This document shows, piece by piece, positions 34,558-44,273 of a DNA stretch of 64,000 nt. Position numbers and translations under genes: made by a program. How positions within the stretch are numbered: position 1 is the stretch's first letter; each line of letters starts with the position of its first letter. The notes beneath the pieces are model-generated. The model did not search any database. It was not told the origin of the DNA and worked only from the letters and a program-made list of their open reading frames with translations. The DNA is from Synechococcus sp. Nb3U1 (GTDB lineage Bacteria; Cyanobacteriota; Cyanobacteriia; Thermostichales; Thermostichaceae). The stretch covers positions 760,374 to 824,373 of the forward strand of contig NZ_JAKFYQ010000002.1 of assembly GCF_021533835.1 (NCBI RefSeq), read 5' to 3'.

Positions 34558-35157
34558 ATGTCAACCCCGTTCCCCTGGCCGTACCGCACCCCAGGGATCC
34601 CTGACTCCGCCTTCGAACGTATTCCCGGGATCCCCATGAGCCCCAGAGAGGTGCGCGTATTGGTGCTGAGCCAGTTGCGGTTGGGAGAAAACCACTGTTT
34701 GTGGGATATCGGCGCCGGTACAGGTACCATCGCCATTGAAGCAGCCGTCCTATGCCCAAAAGCTCAAGTGATCGCCGTTGAGCGAGATGCGGAGGTTGTC
34801 AGCCTGATCGAGGGCAATTGTGAAAAATTTGGTCTGAGCAACATCCAGGTAATTCAAGGAATAGCCCCAGACTGTCTGCAGCAGCTTTCTCCGCCACCAG
34901 ATCGCATCTGTATTGAGGGAGGTTACCCTTTACAAGAGATCCTGGAGTCTTGCTGGCAATACCTCAGTCCAGAAGGGCGGATTGTAGCTACTACCCATTC
35001 TTTGGATGGACTCTACGGCCTTTCTGCCGGGTTAGCCGCTGTGCGGGCTCATCACGTAGAGGTGATTCAATCGGCGGTCAATCGGCTGGAACACCGTGGG
35101 CGGGCACAAATGCTCGTGGCGCTGGATCCCACCTTCGTTTTGAGCGGGGAAAAATGA
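34558..35157 (+). CDS. cbiT: Precorrin-6Y C5,15-methyltransferase, CbiT subunit
   Basis: A 199-residue cytoplasmic methyltransferase of the cobalamin (B12) pathway. CbiT carries out C15 methylation and C12 acetate decarboxylation of the precorrin ring. The sequence shows the family N-terminus GIPMSPREVRVLVLSQLRL, the SAM-binding CLWDIGAGTGTIAIEAA (about 49-65), VIAVERDAEVV and a RICIEGGYPLQEILESCW block. The CbiE half is not fused here, as it is in CobL. No other cob gene is in the window. Start at 34558. Confidence 0.93.
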   Translation: MSTPFPWPYRTPGIPDSAFERIPGIPMSPREVRVLVLSQLRLGENHCLWDIGAGTGTIAIEAAVLCPKAQVIAVERDAEVVSLIEGNCEKFGLSNIQVIQGIAPDCLQQLSPPPDRICIEGGYPLQEILESCWQYLSPEGRIVATTHSLDGLYGLSAGLAAVRAHHVEVIQSAVNRLEHRGRAQMLVALDPTFVLSGEK

Positions 35158-35354
35158 ACTAAGTTTTATGTGGTTGTGTTTACATTGTTTGGCAAACTTT
35201 TCCAAAGGGATATCGAAGGGATGGGATTGGACTATCTCAAGCCAGTCGAAAAAACTGACAGGCAGCAGAAATCTTAAGCTATACCAATGTTTCTCGATTA
35301 CATACCTAAATTTGCTCTTATACCAGATACAGAGAGCTGCGAAACCTCATAGTT

Positions 35355-35567
35355 ATGGATCGATCCCAATACCAGTTTCGGGAGTCACAGGAAGTCAGAT
35401 TGCGGCAACTGTTGATTCGGGAACGCTGGCCAGAAATGCTGAAGGGCTGCCGGGCCTGTATCCATTGGGACGACTTCAAACGGCCAGAATGCTGTGGAGA
35501 CTGCGGCATCGGCGACAGACGCCGAGAAGAAATGTCTAGAGAGAGCCACTCCGGCAAATCTTCATGA
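35355..35567 (+). CDS. Small Cys-rich protein, possible metal-binding
   Basis: A 70-residue basic protein, MDRSQYQFRESQEVRLRQLL at the start, with a compact Cys cluster GCRACIHWDDFKRPECCGDCG (Cys near 32, 35, 46, 47, 50). That pattern could bind zinc or an iron-sulfur centre. I do not recognise the family. There is no strong ribosome site and a longer frame overlaps in another phase, so the gene call rests on composition alone. It lies in the gap between cbiT and the RlpA gene. Confidence 0.4.
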   Translation: MDRSQYQFRESQEVRLRQLLIRERWPEMLKGCRACIHWDDFKRPECCGDCGIGDRRREEMSRESHSGKSS

Positions 35568-35735
35568 ACTTGGTGAAGAAGTGCTGTGGAAACTCAATCC
35601 GGATTCCCGTAGTTACAGCCCTTTTGTTGGTTACCCCGCATCGGATCATCTCAGGTCATCCAGGAGCGCTGGCCTACAATTTGTCAGGGATGTAAGCCTT
35701 GTTGTAGAAAATCCACCAAAGGGCTGTACTTATAC

Positions 35736-36137
35736 TTAGTTTAAACTCATCAAAATACCAGAGAGGGGTGGTTCTTCTGCAGGCAAAAGACGCACTTCTA
35801 CCTGAGCCACTCCTTGCTCATAAATTCCCAGCTTGCGGGCTGCGACGGTGGAAATATCCAGATCCCGACCCCGAATAAAAGGGCCGCGATCCAAAACATC
35901 CACCACCACCTTCTGCTCGGGTTGCTCAGGATTGGTCAAGAGCAAGCGTGTGCCAATGGGTAAGGTGCGGTGGGCGGCAACGAAGTCTTGTTCCGGTCGA
36001 AAGAGGCTGCCATCCTTAAGTCGATTCCAGCTTTGTCCGGGGGGCAGTTGGCCGTAGTGGCTCACCACCATCTGTTCTGGCTCTCCGGGCACCGGTGGCA
36101 ATAGAGCAATCAAAGCGCTGGTCAGCAAATCGATCAT
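35736..36137 (-). CDS. RlpA-like double-psi beta-barrel protein
   Basis: A 133-residue protein with an exported N-terminus. The double-psi barrel is visible as VVSHYGQLPPGQSWNRLKDG, then FVAAHRTLPIGTRLLLTNPE, then VVVDVLDRGPFIRGRDLDIS with the conserved RGPF and Asp, and AARKLGIYEQGVAQVEVRLL. RlpA proteins are septal or envelope lytic transglycosylases in some bacteria, and binding proteins in others. The usual SPOR domain is absent. The barrel motif is clear; activity is not shown. The gene stands alone. Confidence 0.85.
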   Translation of the reverse strand: MIDLLTSALIALLPPVPGEPEQMVVSHYGQLPPGQSWNRLKDGSLFRPEQDFVAAHRTLPIGTRLLLTNPEQPEQKVVVDVLDRGPFIRGRDLDISTVAARKLGIYEQGVAQVEVRLLPAEEPPLSGILMSLN

Positions 36138-36429
36138 CCACTCTTCCTCGTTAAACGAAAGTTCCCTGGAAAATGTGTCCAGAGATACAGAGACGATCGA
36201 TTTTTGTCTGAGGTTCCACAGGGGATCCCTTGGGGGTGGTTGTCCCTATGGGGGTATTCAACAGATGCGCTGATGGCGAAGGGGTCAGAAGAGGCGGATT
36301 CTCCAGAAATGCAAACTACTGTGTCGATCCCCACACACTTCTCCACACCTCGCATTCTTCCTTAGAAATTGAGCTAGAGTAGGTCAGGTCGGTTCCTGCG
36401 GTGGGCCGCCTTTTTGGGAGGGCAAAACC

Positions 36430-36681
36430 ATGAACATTGGAGATCGGGTGCGGGTTCGTACCAGCGTGATCGTCTATCACCACCCGGAATATCGCAATCA
36501 ACCCTTTGATATTAAAGGAATGGAAGGGGAGCTGAAGGCAGTGATCCGAGATTGGAATGGCCGCCCAATCAGCGCCAATTTCCCCTTTCAAGTGCAGTTT
36601 AGCGGCAAGTTTCGAGCCCATCTACAGGCAGATGAGCTAGAGGTGATCGAGTCCATCGCTCCCTCAGAGACAGCGGCCTAG
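36430..36681 (+). CDS. ftrV: Ferredoxin-thioredoxin reductase, variable (alpha) chain
   Basis: An 83-residue subunit, MNIGDRVRVRTSVIVYHHPE at the start, with a beta-barrel ending FPFQVQFSGKFRAHLQADEL. The variable chain stabilises the catalytic FTR beta subunit, which passes electrons from ferredoxin to thioredoxin in the light-dependent redox control of carbon metabolism. GGGAGG lies just before the ATG. The catalytic ftrC gene is not in the window, as is normal. It is convergent with the phycobilisome-family gene, overlapping by 4 bases at the stops. Confidence 0.93.
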   Translation: MNIGDRVRVRTSVIVYHHPEYRNQPFDIKGMEGELKAVIRDWNGRPISANFPFQVQFSGKFRAHLQADELEVIESIAPSETAA

Positions 36682-37151
36682 TTCAGGCCTAGCAACGTGC
36701 GATTTGTTTCTAGGATGGGCTTGAGTAGGTTCAATTCGTCGCGGGTTAGATAGTTCGCCACCACCTCTTGTAGAAAGCGATAGGTTGCCTCGCAACTGCG
36801 TTGGGTTCGGAAGGCCCGCATCAAGGTTTGAAACCAGTAGAGAAATCGCTCTTTGTAGCGTTGCTCATCATCCAGTAGCATAGCCAGCGCCGAAAGGCGT
36901 AAGACCCTTACTGTATCAGCTTTCCACTTGTTGCTAAAGTCTTCCACCCCGCGCATGAGCAAGTAGGGATCCAGAGCGCGCATTTTCATCTCCACATCTC
37001 GGATGATTTGGGCTTCTGCATTCTGAATCTTGTGATAGGCGCTCAGGCGCAGATCAAACGAGGCCAAGTAGGTCTCCATGAACTGCATCTCCTCATCCCT
37101 GAGGTAGCGTCCATCGGCGGCGATGCTCAGTTCGCGCAGTTGAGTCAGCAT
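36678..37151 (-). CDS. Phycobilisome-family (allophycocyanin-like) protein without chromophore Cys
   Basis: ATG at 37151 gives MLTQLRELSIAADGRYLRDEE and a 157-residue globin-like helical protein of the phycobiliprotein superfamily. RVLRLSALAMLLDDEQRYKER corresponds to the region where phycobiliproteins have the chromophore cysteine near position 84, and that Cys is missing here; the only Cys is later in QRSCEATY. A linker- or signalling-like role is therefore more likely than light harvesting, which is inference. It stands between ftrV and ftsH. Confidence 0.85.
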   Translation of the reverse strand: MLTQLRELSIAADGRYLRDEEMQFMETYLASFDLRLSAYHKIQNAEAQIIRDVEMKMRALDPYLLMRGVEDFSNKWKADTVRVLRLSALAMLLDDEQRYKERFLYWFQTLMRAFRTQRSCEATYRFLQEVVANYLTRDELNLLKPILETNRTLLGLN

Positions 37152-37396
37152 GAAATATCCCCAAGATGAAAAGGAGAGGCCAGATTGGCAGGCAGATGGG
37201 CTAGGTCCCAAGAGGCGGTATCGATTTGATCCTATCCCTCCAGCCAAGTACCTGGATTGAGAGATTTGGCGGATTTTCAGCTAGTCTCTCAGCCAGGTTA
37301 ATATTAATTAATAGTCTGTTGTTGCTAGAACCCACTCGACCCCAGATTGTCATCTGCGAGTTCGATAAGAAACACCCTTTGGGAGGAAACGCTTCC

Positions 37397-39313
37397 GTGA
37401 GTCAGAAAGGTAAAAACAAGAAATGGAGAAGTGCGGGGTTGTATGCGTTGCTGGCCATCGTGCTGATTTCGTTGGCCACGACCTTTTTCGGTACCCGCCC
37501 AGCTGAACGCCAAGAGATCAGCTACTCCGACCTGATTAGCCGCGTCGAACGGGGCGAGGTCAGCAAAGTTTTGGTGGAAACTGCCCCCGATGGTCGTCAA
37601 ATCGCCATTGCCGAGGCGGAGGTGAACAACCGTGCCACTCAGGTTCAGGTGAATTTGCCCCCCCTCACCCCCGAGTTTGAGAGCGCCCTAGTTGCCCAAG
37701 GGGTGGAATTGTCGGTGCGCCCCGTCCAAGAGGATGGCCTACTCGGACGCATCCTCAGCACCTTCTTCCTGCCTGTTTTGCTGCTGCTCGGCTTGTTCTT
37801 TCTGCTGCGCCGTGCCCAGAGTGGCCCCGGTAACCAAGCGCTCAACTTCGGCAAGTCGAAAGCGCGGGTACAGATGGAACCCAAAACTCAGATCACCTTC
37901 AATGATGTGGCCGGCATTGAGCAGGCCAAGTTGGAGCTGGCTGAGGTGGTGGATTTCCTAAAGAATTCTGAGCGTTTCACCGCTTTGGGGGCCAAGATCC
38001 CGCGGGGGGTCTTGTTGGTCGGCCCGCCAGGTACTGGTAAAACCCTGTTGGCCCGTGCTGTGGCCGGAGAGGCGGGGGTGCCCTTTTTCTCCATTTCCGG
38101 CTCCGAGTTTGTGGAAATGTTTGTCGGTGTCGGTGCCTCACGGGTGCGGGATCTGTTCGAGCAAGCCAAGCAAAATGCCCCTTGTATCGTCTTCATCGAT
38201 GAAATTGATGCGGTTGGTCGCCAACGGGGGGCCGGATTGGGAGGTGGCAATGACGAACGGGAACAAACCCTGAACCAGTTGCTCACAGAAATGGATGGCT
38301 TCGAGGGCAACTCCGGCATTATCGTGATCGCGGCCACCAACCGACCGGATGTTTTGGATGCAGCGCTGTTGCGACCGGGCCGTTTCGATCGCCAGGTGAC
38401 GGTGGATCGCCCCGACTTCCAAGGGCGTTCCGAGATCCTCAAGGTGCATGCTCGCGGCAAAACCCTCTCTGCTGATGTGGATCTGGAGAAATTGGCCCGC
38501 CGTACCCCTGGGTTTACTGGGGCGGATTTGGCTAACCTTCTGAACGAAGCAGCCATTCTGGCGGCCCGCCGTAACCTCACCGAGATCTCCATGGATGAGA
38601 TCAACGATGCGGTGGATCGGGTGCTGGCCGGCCCTGAGAAGAAAGATCGCCTGATGAGCGAGCGGCGCAAGGAACTGGTGGCCTACCATGAGTCGGGTCA
38701 TGCTCTGGTGGGATCCCTTTTGCCCAACTACGATCCGATCCAAAAAGTGACGATCATCCCCCGTGGGCAAGCCGGTGGCCTTACCTGGTTTATGCCTAGC
38801 GATGACGATATGGGACTCACCACCCGTGCCCATCTGAAAAACATGATGACCGTCGCCTTGGGGGGCCGTGTAGCGGAAGAGGTGATCTACGGCGAGTCTG
38901 AGATCACCACCGGTGCTGCCAGCGACCTGCAACAGGTGGCTCGGATTGCCCGCAACATGGTGACCCGCTTTGGCATGAGCGATCGCCTGGGAAATGTCGC
39001 TTTGGGTCGGCAGTCCAGCAACATCTTCTTGGGTCGAGATATCGCTACCGAGCGGGATTTTTCGGAAGAAACCGCGGCCATCATTGATGAAGAGGTGCGG
39101 CGACTGGTGGATGAAGCCTATGAGCGGGCTACCCGCCTGCTGACAGAAAACCGTGCCCTCTTGGATCGCATCGCCCACCGCTTGGTGGAAACTGAAACGA
39201 TCGATGGGGAAGAGTTGCAGGCGATTATCGACAGCTCTGAGGTGGTGATGTTGCCGCCACAGGAGGAGCCAGAGCCGTTGACCATTCCGATGGCCGTGAA
39301 TGTCAAGGCCTAG
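37397..39313 (+). CDS. ftsH: ATP-dependent zinc metalloprotease FtsH
   Basis: GGGAGG lies about 10 bases ahead of the GTG at 37397, giving a 638-residue product. A transmembrane helix (about 12-30) is followed by a periplasmic/lumenal domain ([20 protein letters not shown]) and a second helix (about 115-135). The AAA+ module (about 200-400) has [19 protein letters not shown] and [13 protein letters not shown], and the peptidase has HESGH near 432. It degrades damaged membrane and soluble proteins, including photosystem II D1, in thylakoids. Cyanobacteria have several FtsH; which paralogue this is cannot be said. It ends 70 bases before a strong terminator. Confidence 0.95.
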   Translation: MSQKGKNKKWRSAGLYALLAIVLISLATTFFGTRPAERQEISYSDLISRVERGEVSKVLVETAPDGRQIAIAEAEVNNRATQVQVNLPPLTPEFESALVAQGVELSVRPVQEDGLLGRILSTFFLPVLLLLGLFFLLRRAQSGPGNQALNFGKSKARVQMEPKTQITFNDVAGIEQAKLELAEVVDFLKNSERFTALGAKIPRGVLLVGPPGTGKTLLARAVAGEAGVPFFSISGSEFVEMFVGVGASRVRDLFEQAKQNAPCIVFIDEIDAVGRQRGAGLGGGNDEREQTLNQLLTEMDGFEGNSGIIVIAATNRPDVLDAALLRPGRFDRQVTVDRPDFQGRSEILKVHARGKTLSADVDLEKLARRTPGFTGADLANLLNEAAILAARRNLTEISMDEINDAVDRVLAGPEKKDRLMSERRKELVAYHESGHALVGSLLPNYDPIQKVTIIPRGQAGGLTWFMPSDDDMGLTTRAHLKNMMTVALGGRVAEEVIYGESEITTGAASDLQQVARIARNMVTRFGMSDRLGNVALGRQSSNIFLGRDIATERDFSEETAAIIDEEVRRLVDEAYERATRLLTENRALLDRIAHRLVETETIDGEELQAIIDSSEVVMLPPQEEPEPLTIPMAVNVKA

Positions 39314-39383
39314 CCCTCGTCAGGGATCCCCTGTTGAGAGCGGGATCCCTGATTGGATCATCTGCACAGTAATAAAAAAAATG

Positions 39384-39415
39384 AAAGGCCCATCTGGTTT
39401 TAGATGGGCCTTTTT
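39384..39415. terminator. Bidirectional terminator between ftsH and glucan phosphorylase
   Basis: GGCCCATCT (39387-39395) pairs with AGATGGGCC (39402-39410), extended by AAA/TTT, with T's after on the plus strand and an A-rich run before for the minus strand. It separates two convergent genes and could stop both. Confidence 0.9.
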
Positions 39416-39455
39416 ATGTTTGGAGTGGATTTCAGCTTCTAAGAATCCGAAACCC

Positions 39456-41657
39456 TTAACCTGCCACCGCAGAGCCAGACAAGGTGGGCTGAACCTCAGC
39501 AGGCATGTGCTCTGGCTCATACATCTTCAGCACGTACTCCGCCACCATTCGGTCGGTGTTAAAGACAGGGTTGAGGGTGCGAATCGCCTCCTTCATGCGA
39601 GCCACCCAGCGACGCGGGATCCCCTGTTCATCACGGTCGTAGAACATGGGAATCACCTCATATTCCAGCAGATCGTAGAGAGAGTTGGCATCCAAATCAT
39701 CTTGGGCTGCCGGATCAATGCCGTCGATTTCTTGGCCAATCGCCCAGCCGTTATGACCGTTGTAGCCTTCAGGCCACCAGCCATCCAAAACCGACAAATT
39801 CAAACCACCGCTGAAGCCCACCTTCTGACCGGAGGTGCCGGAGGCCTCTAGAGGACGACGCGGGTTGTTCAGCCACACATCCACCCCCTGCACCAAGTTA
39901 CGACCGACATAGGCATCGTAATTTTCGATAAAGGCGATGCGATCTGCCACTTCAGGTTGGTTGGACCACTCCACCACCCGTTGAATCAGGCGTTTCCCCC
40001 CTTCATCCCGTGGGTGAGCCTTACCGGCAAAGATGATCTGAACGGGATAGTCCTTATTGGTGAAGATGCGGGTAATCCGCTCCAAATCCCGCAGGATCAG
40101 GTCGCCCCGCTTGTAGGTGCTGAAGCGACGGGCAAACCCAATCGTCAGGATCTTGGGATCCAAAAGGTGGCCTACAGCTTGAATGCGCTCATTGGCTTCC
40201 CCACGATTGCGCCGAGCTCGCAACACCCGGTGGCGAGCAAAAGACACCAAACGCTCCCGCAGAGCCGCCTTGCAACGCCATAATTCTTCATCGGGAATCT
40301 CCTTAACCTGCGCCCATACCTCGGGATCCGACATCCGCTCTGGCCAATCGGGCCCCAAATACTGGTTGTAGAGATTCCAGAACAAGGGTGAGATCCAGGT
40401 ACGAGCGTGAACACCATTGGTAATGGAGCCGATCGGCACCTCCTCCACAGACCGCTCCGGATAGAGCACATGCCACATTTCCCGGGAAACCCGTCCGTGT
40501 AGCTTGCTCACCCCGTTGGCTGCCCGGGCATACCGCAAAGCCAGCACCGTCATATTAAAGCGCTCCCAGGGATCCCCGGTGCGACGAGCTCCCAAGGCCA
40601 AGAATTGCTCCCGTGTCAGACCCAGTTGCGGCCAGAAGGAGGCGAAGAAAGTATCCATCTCATTGGGACCAAAAGCATCGTGACCTGCCGGCACAGGCGT
40701 ATGGGTGGTGAACAGACACTTCTCCCGAATCTTCGGCTCTGCTGCCAAAAAGGGCATACCGCGGGAAACTTCTTCCCGCAACAGCTCCAGCGTTAGGAAC
40801 GCGGCATGCCCCTCATTCATGTGGTAGACCGAGGGATCCAAGCCCAACTGGCGCAGCAGACGTACACCTCCAATGCCAAGAATGCACTCCTGCGCGATGC
40901 GGGTATCGGTACTACCGCCGTAGAGGTGGCCGGTAATCCATCGATCGACCGGGTCATTTTCTGGAATATCGGTATCGAGAAGGAAGAGGGGTACCCGACC
41001 CACATCTACCCGCCAGGTACGCGCCTTCACCACTCGCTGCCGCATCGCCACTTCCACCAACAGAGGGCTGCCATCCTGACGGCGTACCAAGGTGAGAGGC
41101 AGCAAGTCAAATTCAGAATCTTCGTAGAGTTCCCCTTGCCAGCCGCTGTTGTCGAGGCGCTGTTGAAAGTAGCCCTGCCGATAGAGCAAGCCAATCGCCA
41201 CCATCGGCACCCCCAAATCAGAGGCAGACTTGAGGTGGTCGGCAGCCAACATGCCCAAACCACCGGAGTAGGTGGGCAAAGACTCGTGCAAACCGTACTC
41301 GGCACAGAAGTAGGCAATCGGGCGCTGCCAGTCATAGCTTTTCATGGTGCGCTTAGCCCAGGTGTCCTCAGCGGCAATGTAGACGCGATAGGACTTCACC
41401 ATCCGTTGCAGAGTGGCTAGATAGTTCACATCCGTAGCCAAGGCGGCCAGGCGCAGATAGGAGACTTCCTCCAGCATGCGCACGGGATTATGGGAGGTTT
41501 TCTCCCACAAGGCGGGATCCATTTCCCGGAAAATGGTGAGGTGATCCGGGTTCCAAGTCCACCAATAGTTGCGGGCGATCTCGCACAAGGGCGTGAGAGC
41601 CTCTGGGAGTACGGGACAACGCTCAGGAAAGGCAGGGGCTAAGGTGGCGATGGACAT
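39456..41657 (-). CDS. Alpha-glucan phosphorylase
   Basis: A 733-residue GT35 enzyme that releases glucose-1-phosphate from glycogen. Motifs are PIAYFCAEYGLHESLPTYSG (about 113-132), FTTHTPVPAGHDAF, TNGVHARTWISPL and the PLP Lys in LEASGTSGQKVGFSGGLNLS. It is shorter than the ~830-850 residues of the classic GlgP, because it belongs to the short alpha-glucan phosphorylase branch found in thermophiles and many cyanobacteria. The N-terminal DUF3417-type part is present. A long untranslated stretch (41658-42093) precedes it. The single gene ends near the bidirectional terminator. Confidence 0.93.
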   Translation of the reverse strand: MSIATLAPAFPERCPVLPEALTPLCEIARNYWWTWNPDHLTIFREMDPALWEKTSHNPVRMLEEVSYLRLAALATDVNYLATLQRMVKSYRVYIAAEDTWAKRTMKSYDWQRPIAYFCAEYGLHESLPTYSGGLGMLAADHLKSASDLGVPMVAIGLLYRQGYFQQRLDNSGWQGELYEDSEFDLLPLTLVRRQDGSPLLVEVAMRQRVVKARTWRVDVGRVPLFLLDTDIPENDPVDRWITGHLYGGSTDTRIAQECILGIGGVRLLRQLGLDPSVYHMNEGHAAFLTLELLREEVSRGMPFLAAEPKIREKCLFTTHTPVPAGHDAFGPNEMDTFFASFWPQLGLTREQFLALGARRTGDPWERFNMTVLALRYARAANGVSKLHGRVSREMWHVLYPERSVEEVPIGSITNGVHARTWISPLFWNLYNQYLGPDWPERMSDPEVWAQVKEIPDEELWRCKAALRERLVSFARHRVLRARRNRGEANERIQAVGHLLDPKILTIGFARRFSTYKRGDLILRDLERITRIFTNKDYPVQIIFAGKAHPRDEGGKRLIQRVVEWSNQPEVADRIAFIENYDAYVGRNLVQGVDVWLNNPRRPLEASGTSGQKVGFSGGLNLSVLDGWWPEGYNGHNGWAIGQEIDGIDPAAQDDLDANSLYDLLEYEVIPMFYDRDEQGIPRRWVARMKEAIRTLNPVFNTDRMVAEYVLKMYEPEHMPAEVQPTLSGSAVAG

Positions 41658-42093
41658 AGTACAGATACCTGGGGATAAAGTTTAGGCTCGAAAAAGAAGG
41701 AGAGAGCGATCCTGGTAAACGTGTTTCAATTATTGGGTCAATTCTGAGGATTTCGACAGGAGAATTCAAGATCTCTACAAGATCCCCAAGGGATCCAAGC
41801 CGGATTTTCTCGGGATCCCTCGGTCTTGCCACTGCAACGGGAAGTGCTCGAAACTTAGTTCCCATAGGCAGTCTAGCCAACGATGAAATCAAAAATGCCG
41901 GAACATCCAAAGACAATCTGCCATTGGAGCTAACAAAATCTATAGAATCGCAACAGACTCTCAGGAATCAACTCCAGAGGCAGTAAAAGTCTTGCTTTCC
42001 ACAAAACTCTAAAGAATGCTGCCGCTTTTGCTACCAAATAGGCCATTAGAATCTCCCTTTCCAATAGCTTGCCCTGGGATCCCTGGCCTGGTT
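41658..42093. other. Leader of the phosphorylase gene, with a possible small ORF
   Basis: This 436-base gap holds the phosphorylase promoter on the minus strand. One candidate small gene lies at 41930-42046 (minus, 38 codons): ATG at 42046 with GGGAG seven bases ahead, product MAYLVAKAAAFFRVLWKARL and an amphipathic remainder. It is not supported by any family match. Nothing else is visible; there is no tRNA or clear terminator. Confidence 0.3.
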
Positions 42094-43299
42094 CTAACGC
42101 CCCTCCACCAATGCCAGGCCCGTATTGCGGTAGTAATGGCTGAGGATCTGCTGATAGGAATAGTTTTGGCCCGCCATGCCAGCAGCGCCCCACTGGCTCA
42201 TGCCCACCCCATGTCCGTAGCCGCGCCCCTGAATCTCGAAAAATGCCGGTGGGGATCCCGTCATGGGAGTCAAGCTGGCGGTGGTCGTCGCAGCCCCGCG
42301 CGGGCTAATGGCGATCATCGTGCTGCGCAACCCCAAGAGCCGACGAAATTCCCCCGCATTCAGGTCTTTGCTGCCCTGGGATCCCGTCAAGCGCAACATC
42401 ATCGCCCGTCCCCAGGGGGAGCTGCGCAACACCTCGACCGAGCGAATCACCCCAATCCCAGAGGCCAACTGCTGGATTTGCTGGGCGGGAATGGTGGCCG
42501 TCCAGCTAAACACGGGCGAGTTTTGGTCGAAATCCGGCACCCCCTGCAAATAGGGCAACGACTCTAGCCACACGTTGCCCGCATCATCCGTATGCCCCCC
42601 CGCAGAGGAGTGGAAAACGGCGTTGATCAACTGCCCTTGATGGGTGAGAACCTGTCCGGCAGTCTCGCGGGCAGCCGCTTGGGTACGGCTGGATTCGGCG
42701 GCCACCCCTTTGTACACCTGCCAATCGACGCTATCCCCCAGATCAAAAGGTTGGTTAGAACGGCGACCGCGGTGGTAGAGAGCATAAGTACGGGAGGCTA
42801 CCGCTTGGGCCTTGAGGGCCTCAAGAGGGAAACGATGTCCCATTTCGCTACCCACCACACTGGAGACATAGTCATCTAGTCCCACTTGATTGATGGCGAT
42901 CAACCCGCTCTCGCCCGGGATCAACTCCACCAAGCCGCGATACCAATTCTGGTTGATAAACACCAGCCCATCCGGGGAGGTGGGCTGCAGAAAAAGGCGT
43001 TGTCCCTGCTGGCCGGCTAGGCTTATCCCGGCCCCCGAACGGCTAGCCCGCAACGGTTGCATGGCCTGCACCTCTGCCAGAGGTTGTCCCTGGGCATTCA
43101 ACAGCCGCGCCCCTGTAGAGCTACCAAGAGTGACTTGCGGTTTGTTGACTGCGATCCCCACCCGCAGCAGCACGCGCGCCTGTACGGGGAAGGTCAGACA
43201 GAGCCAGGCCCAAATCAGCAGGGCAATACCCTTAAACCAAGCGGATTGAGGATGGGATCGAAAGGAAGAGGAAGGAGAGGGAAAGAAGGCAACAGGCAC
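42094..43299 (-). CDS. SpoIID/LytB-domain exported protein
   Basis: About 401 residues from a GTG at 43299, with GAGG 8 bases before it; an ATG at 43410 is the alternative. A signal-like helix (about 20-37, IALLIWAWLCLTFP) is followed by the SpoIID domain: GLIAINQVGLDDYVSSVVGS with EMGHRFPLEALKAQAVASRT, then a TAGQVLTHQGQLINAVFHSS block and the GRGYGHGVGMSQWGAAGMAG end. SpoIID-type proteins cut glycan strands or enhance amidases; here the bacterium does not sporulate, so a cell-wall growth or division role is inferred. It lies upstream of tadA, on the same strand in a loosely spaced run. Confidence 0.88.
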   Translation of the reverse strand: MPVAFFPSPSSSFRSHPQSAWFKGIALLIWAWLCLTFPVQARVLLRVGIAVNKPQVTLGSSTGARLLNAQGQPLAEVQAMQPLRASRSGAGISLAGQQGQRLFLQPTSPDGLVFINQNWYRGLVELIPGESGLIAINQVGLDDYVSSVVGSEMGHRFPLEALKAQAVASRTYALYHRGRRSNQPFDLGDSVDWQVYKGVAAESSRTQAAARETAGQVLTHQGQLINAVFHSSAGGHTDDAGNVWLESLPYLQGVPDFDQNSPVFSWTATIPAQQIQQLASGIGVIRSVEVLRSSPWGRAMMLRLTGSQGSKDLNAGEFRRLLGLRSTMIAISPRGAATTTASLTPMTGSPPAFFEIQGRGYGHGVGMSQWGAAGMAGQNYSYQQILSHYYRNTGLALVEGR

Positions 43300-43539
43300 A
43301 CACAGGATCCTCAAAACGAGCAACGATCCGCCTACCTGCGGGCAGGCATAACCAGAAGTTAATGGTTCAGCCAACAGTGAACAACTGAACGGCGACGGCC
43401 AACTCCACATCTAGGGGATGCCATTGTAAGGAGCAACTCCCCTCACGATCTCAACCAGATCCTGAACCAGGAGCAGCCGAGCTCGTTATGACAGTATCAA
43501 AAACATCTCCCAGATGCACGACCCCAACCCGACAATTCT

Positions 43540-44067
43540 CTAGGGATGGGGGGGGATCCCCCGCAGCCGCAGGAACCACTGTTGCAGCAGTTGCCGACAC
43601 TCTGCCTCACAAACCCCGCCGATCACCTCTGGGCAATGGAAGCTCGCGTCGGATGCAGGCAAATTCAGCACACTACGCAACGCGCCGGCCTTAGGGTCAT
43701 CCGCACCGTAGATCACCTGAGCCAGTCGAGATTGGCTGATCGCCCCGGCACACATCGGACAGGGTTCGAGAGTCACGTACAGCCGACAGCCCAACAGTTG
43801 CCAATCTCCCAGTTGTTGTCCCGCTTGCCGCAAAGCCAAGATTTCCGCATGAGCGGTGGGATCCCGATCCCGTTCCCGCCGATTGCCGCTCAAGGCTAGC
43901 AACCGTTCTCCAGGGCCGACCACCAAAGCTGCCACCGGAATGTCTCCTGCTTCTCCCGCCCGTGCGGCCTCCTCAAGAGCCAACTGCATCCAGGCGCGAT
44001 GAATTGGCCAGGGATCCCGACTGCTTGGCTGTGAGGCGTTGGGGAAATTGCCCTTATTCCCGATCAT
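43540..44067 (-). CDS. tadA: tRNA-specific adenosine deaminase
   Basis: The enzyme converts A34 to inosine in tRNA-Arg(ACG), which lets one tRNA read several Arg codons. The 175 residues carry the cytidine-deaminase-fold zinc site: DPTAHAEILAL (His and the proton-shuttle Glu) and TLEPCPMCAGAI (the two Cys). The ending has the family's CRQLLQQWFLRLR. The ATG at 44067 is chosen; a TTG at 44100 extends the frame by 11 codons with no support. It is divergent from htrA. Confidence 0.93.
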   Translation of the reverse strand: MIGNKGNFPNASQPSSRDPWPIHRAWMQLALEEAARAGEAGDIPVAALVVGPGERLLALSGNRRERDRDPTAHAEILALRQAGQQLGDWQLLGCRLYVTLEPCPMCAGAISQSRLAQVIYGADDPKAGALRSVLNLPASDASFHCPEVIGGVCEAECRQLLQQWFLRLRGIPPHP

Positions 44068-44273
44068 TTTGGGCCTTTCGAGCACTGCCGTCGTCTTCAA
44101 GATTTGCTAAGTTGATCACACGTGGCCCTACTAAACTGAACTATCAGAAATATCAGATTCAGATCAGGTGGAGCATCAGGCGTGAATCGGGCTGTCTGAC
44201 ACAGAATCGATGCACGCTACTTTGTCACAGCCATCAGCTTTCTTGTCGATGTTGCACAGCTTTGGGAGGAATC

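Noticed and set aside
34558..35157. Possible cobalamin riboswitch upstream of cbiT
   Set aside because: No conserved B12-box (GCCACTG-type) sequence is visible between the tRNA and the ATG, only about 100 bases.
35168..35539. Long frame overlapping the small Cys-rich gene
   Set aside because: Composition is uneven, there is no ribosome site, and the Cys-rich frame inside it looks more like coding.
37888..38670. Minus frame of 260 codons within ftsH
   Set aside because: Antisense shadow of a GC-rich coding region, lacking any start signal or motif.
43962..44273. N-terminal extension of the HtrA-family frame
   Set aside because: The frame is open but has no signal; the ATG at 44274 follows a strong ribosome site and gives a normal membrane anchor.
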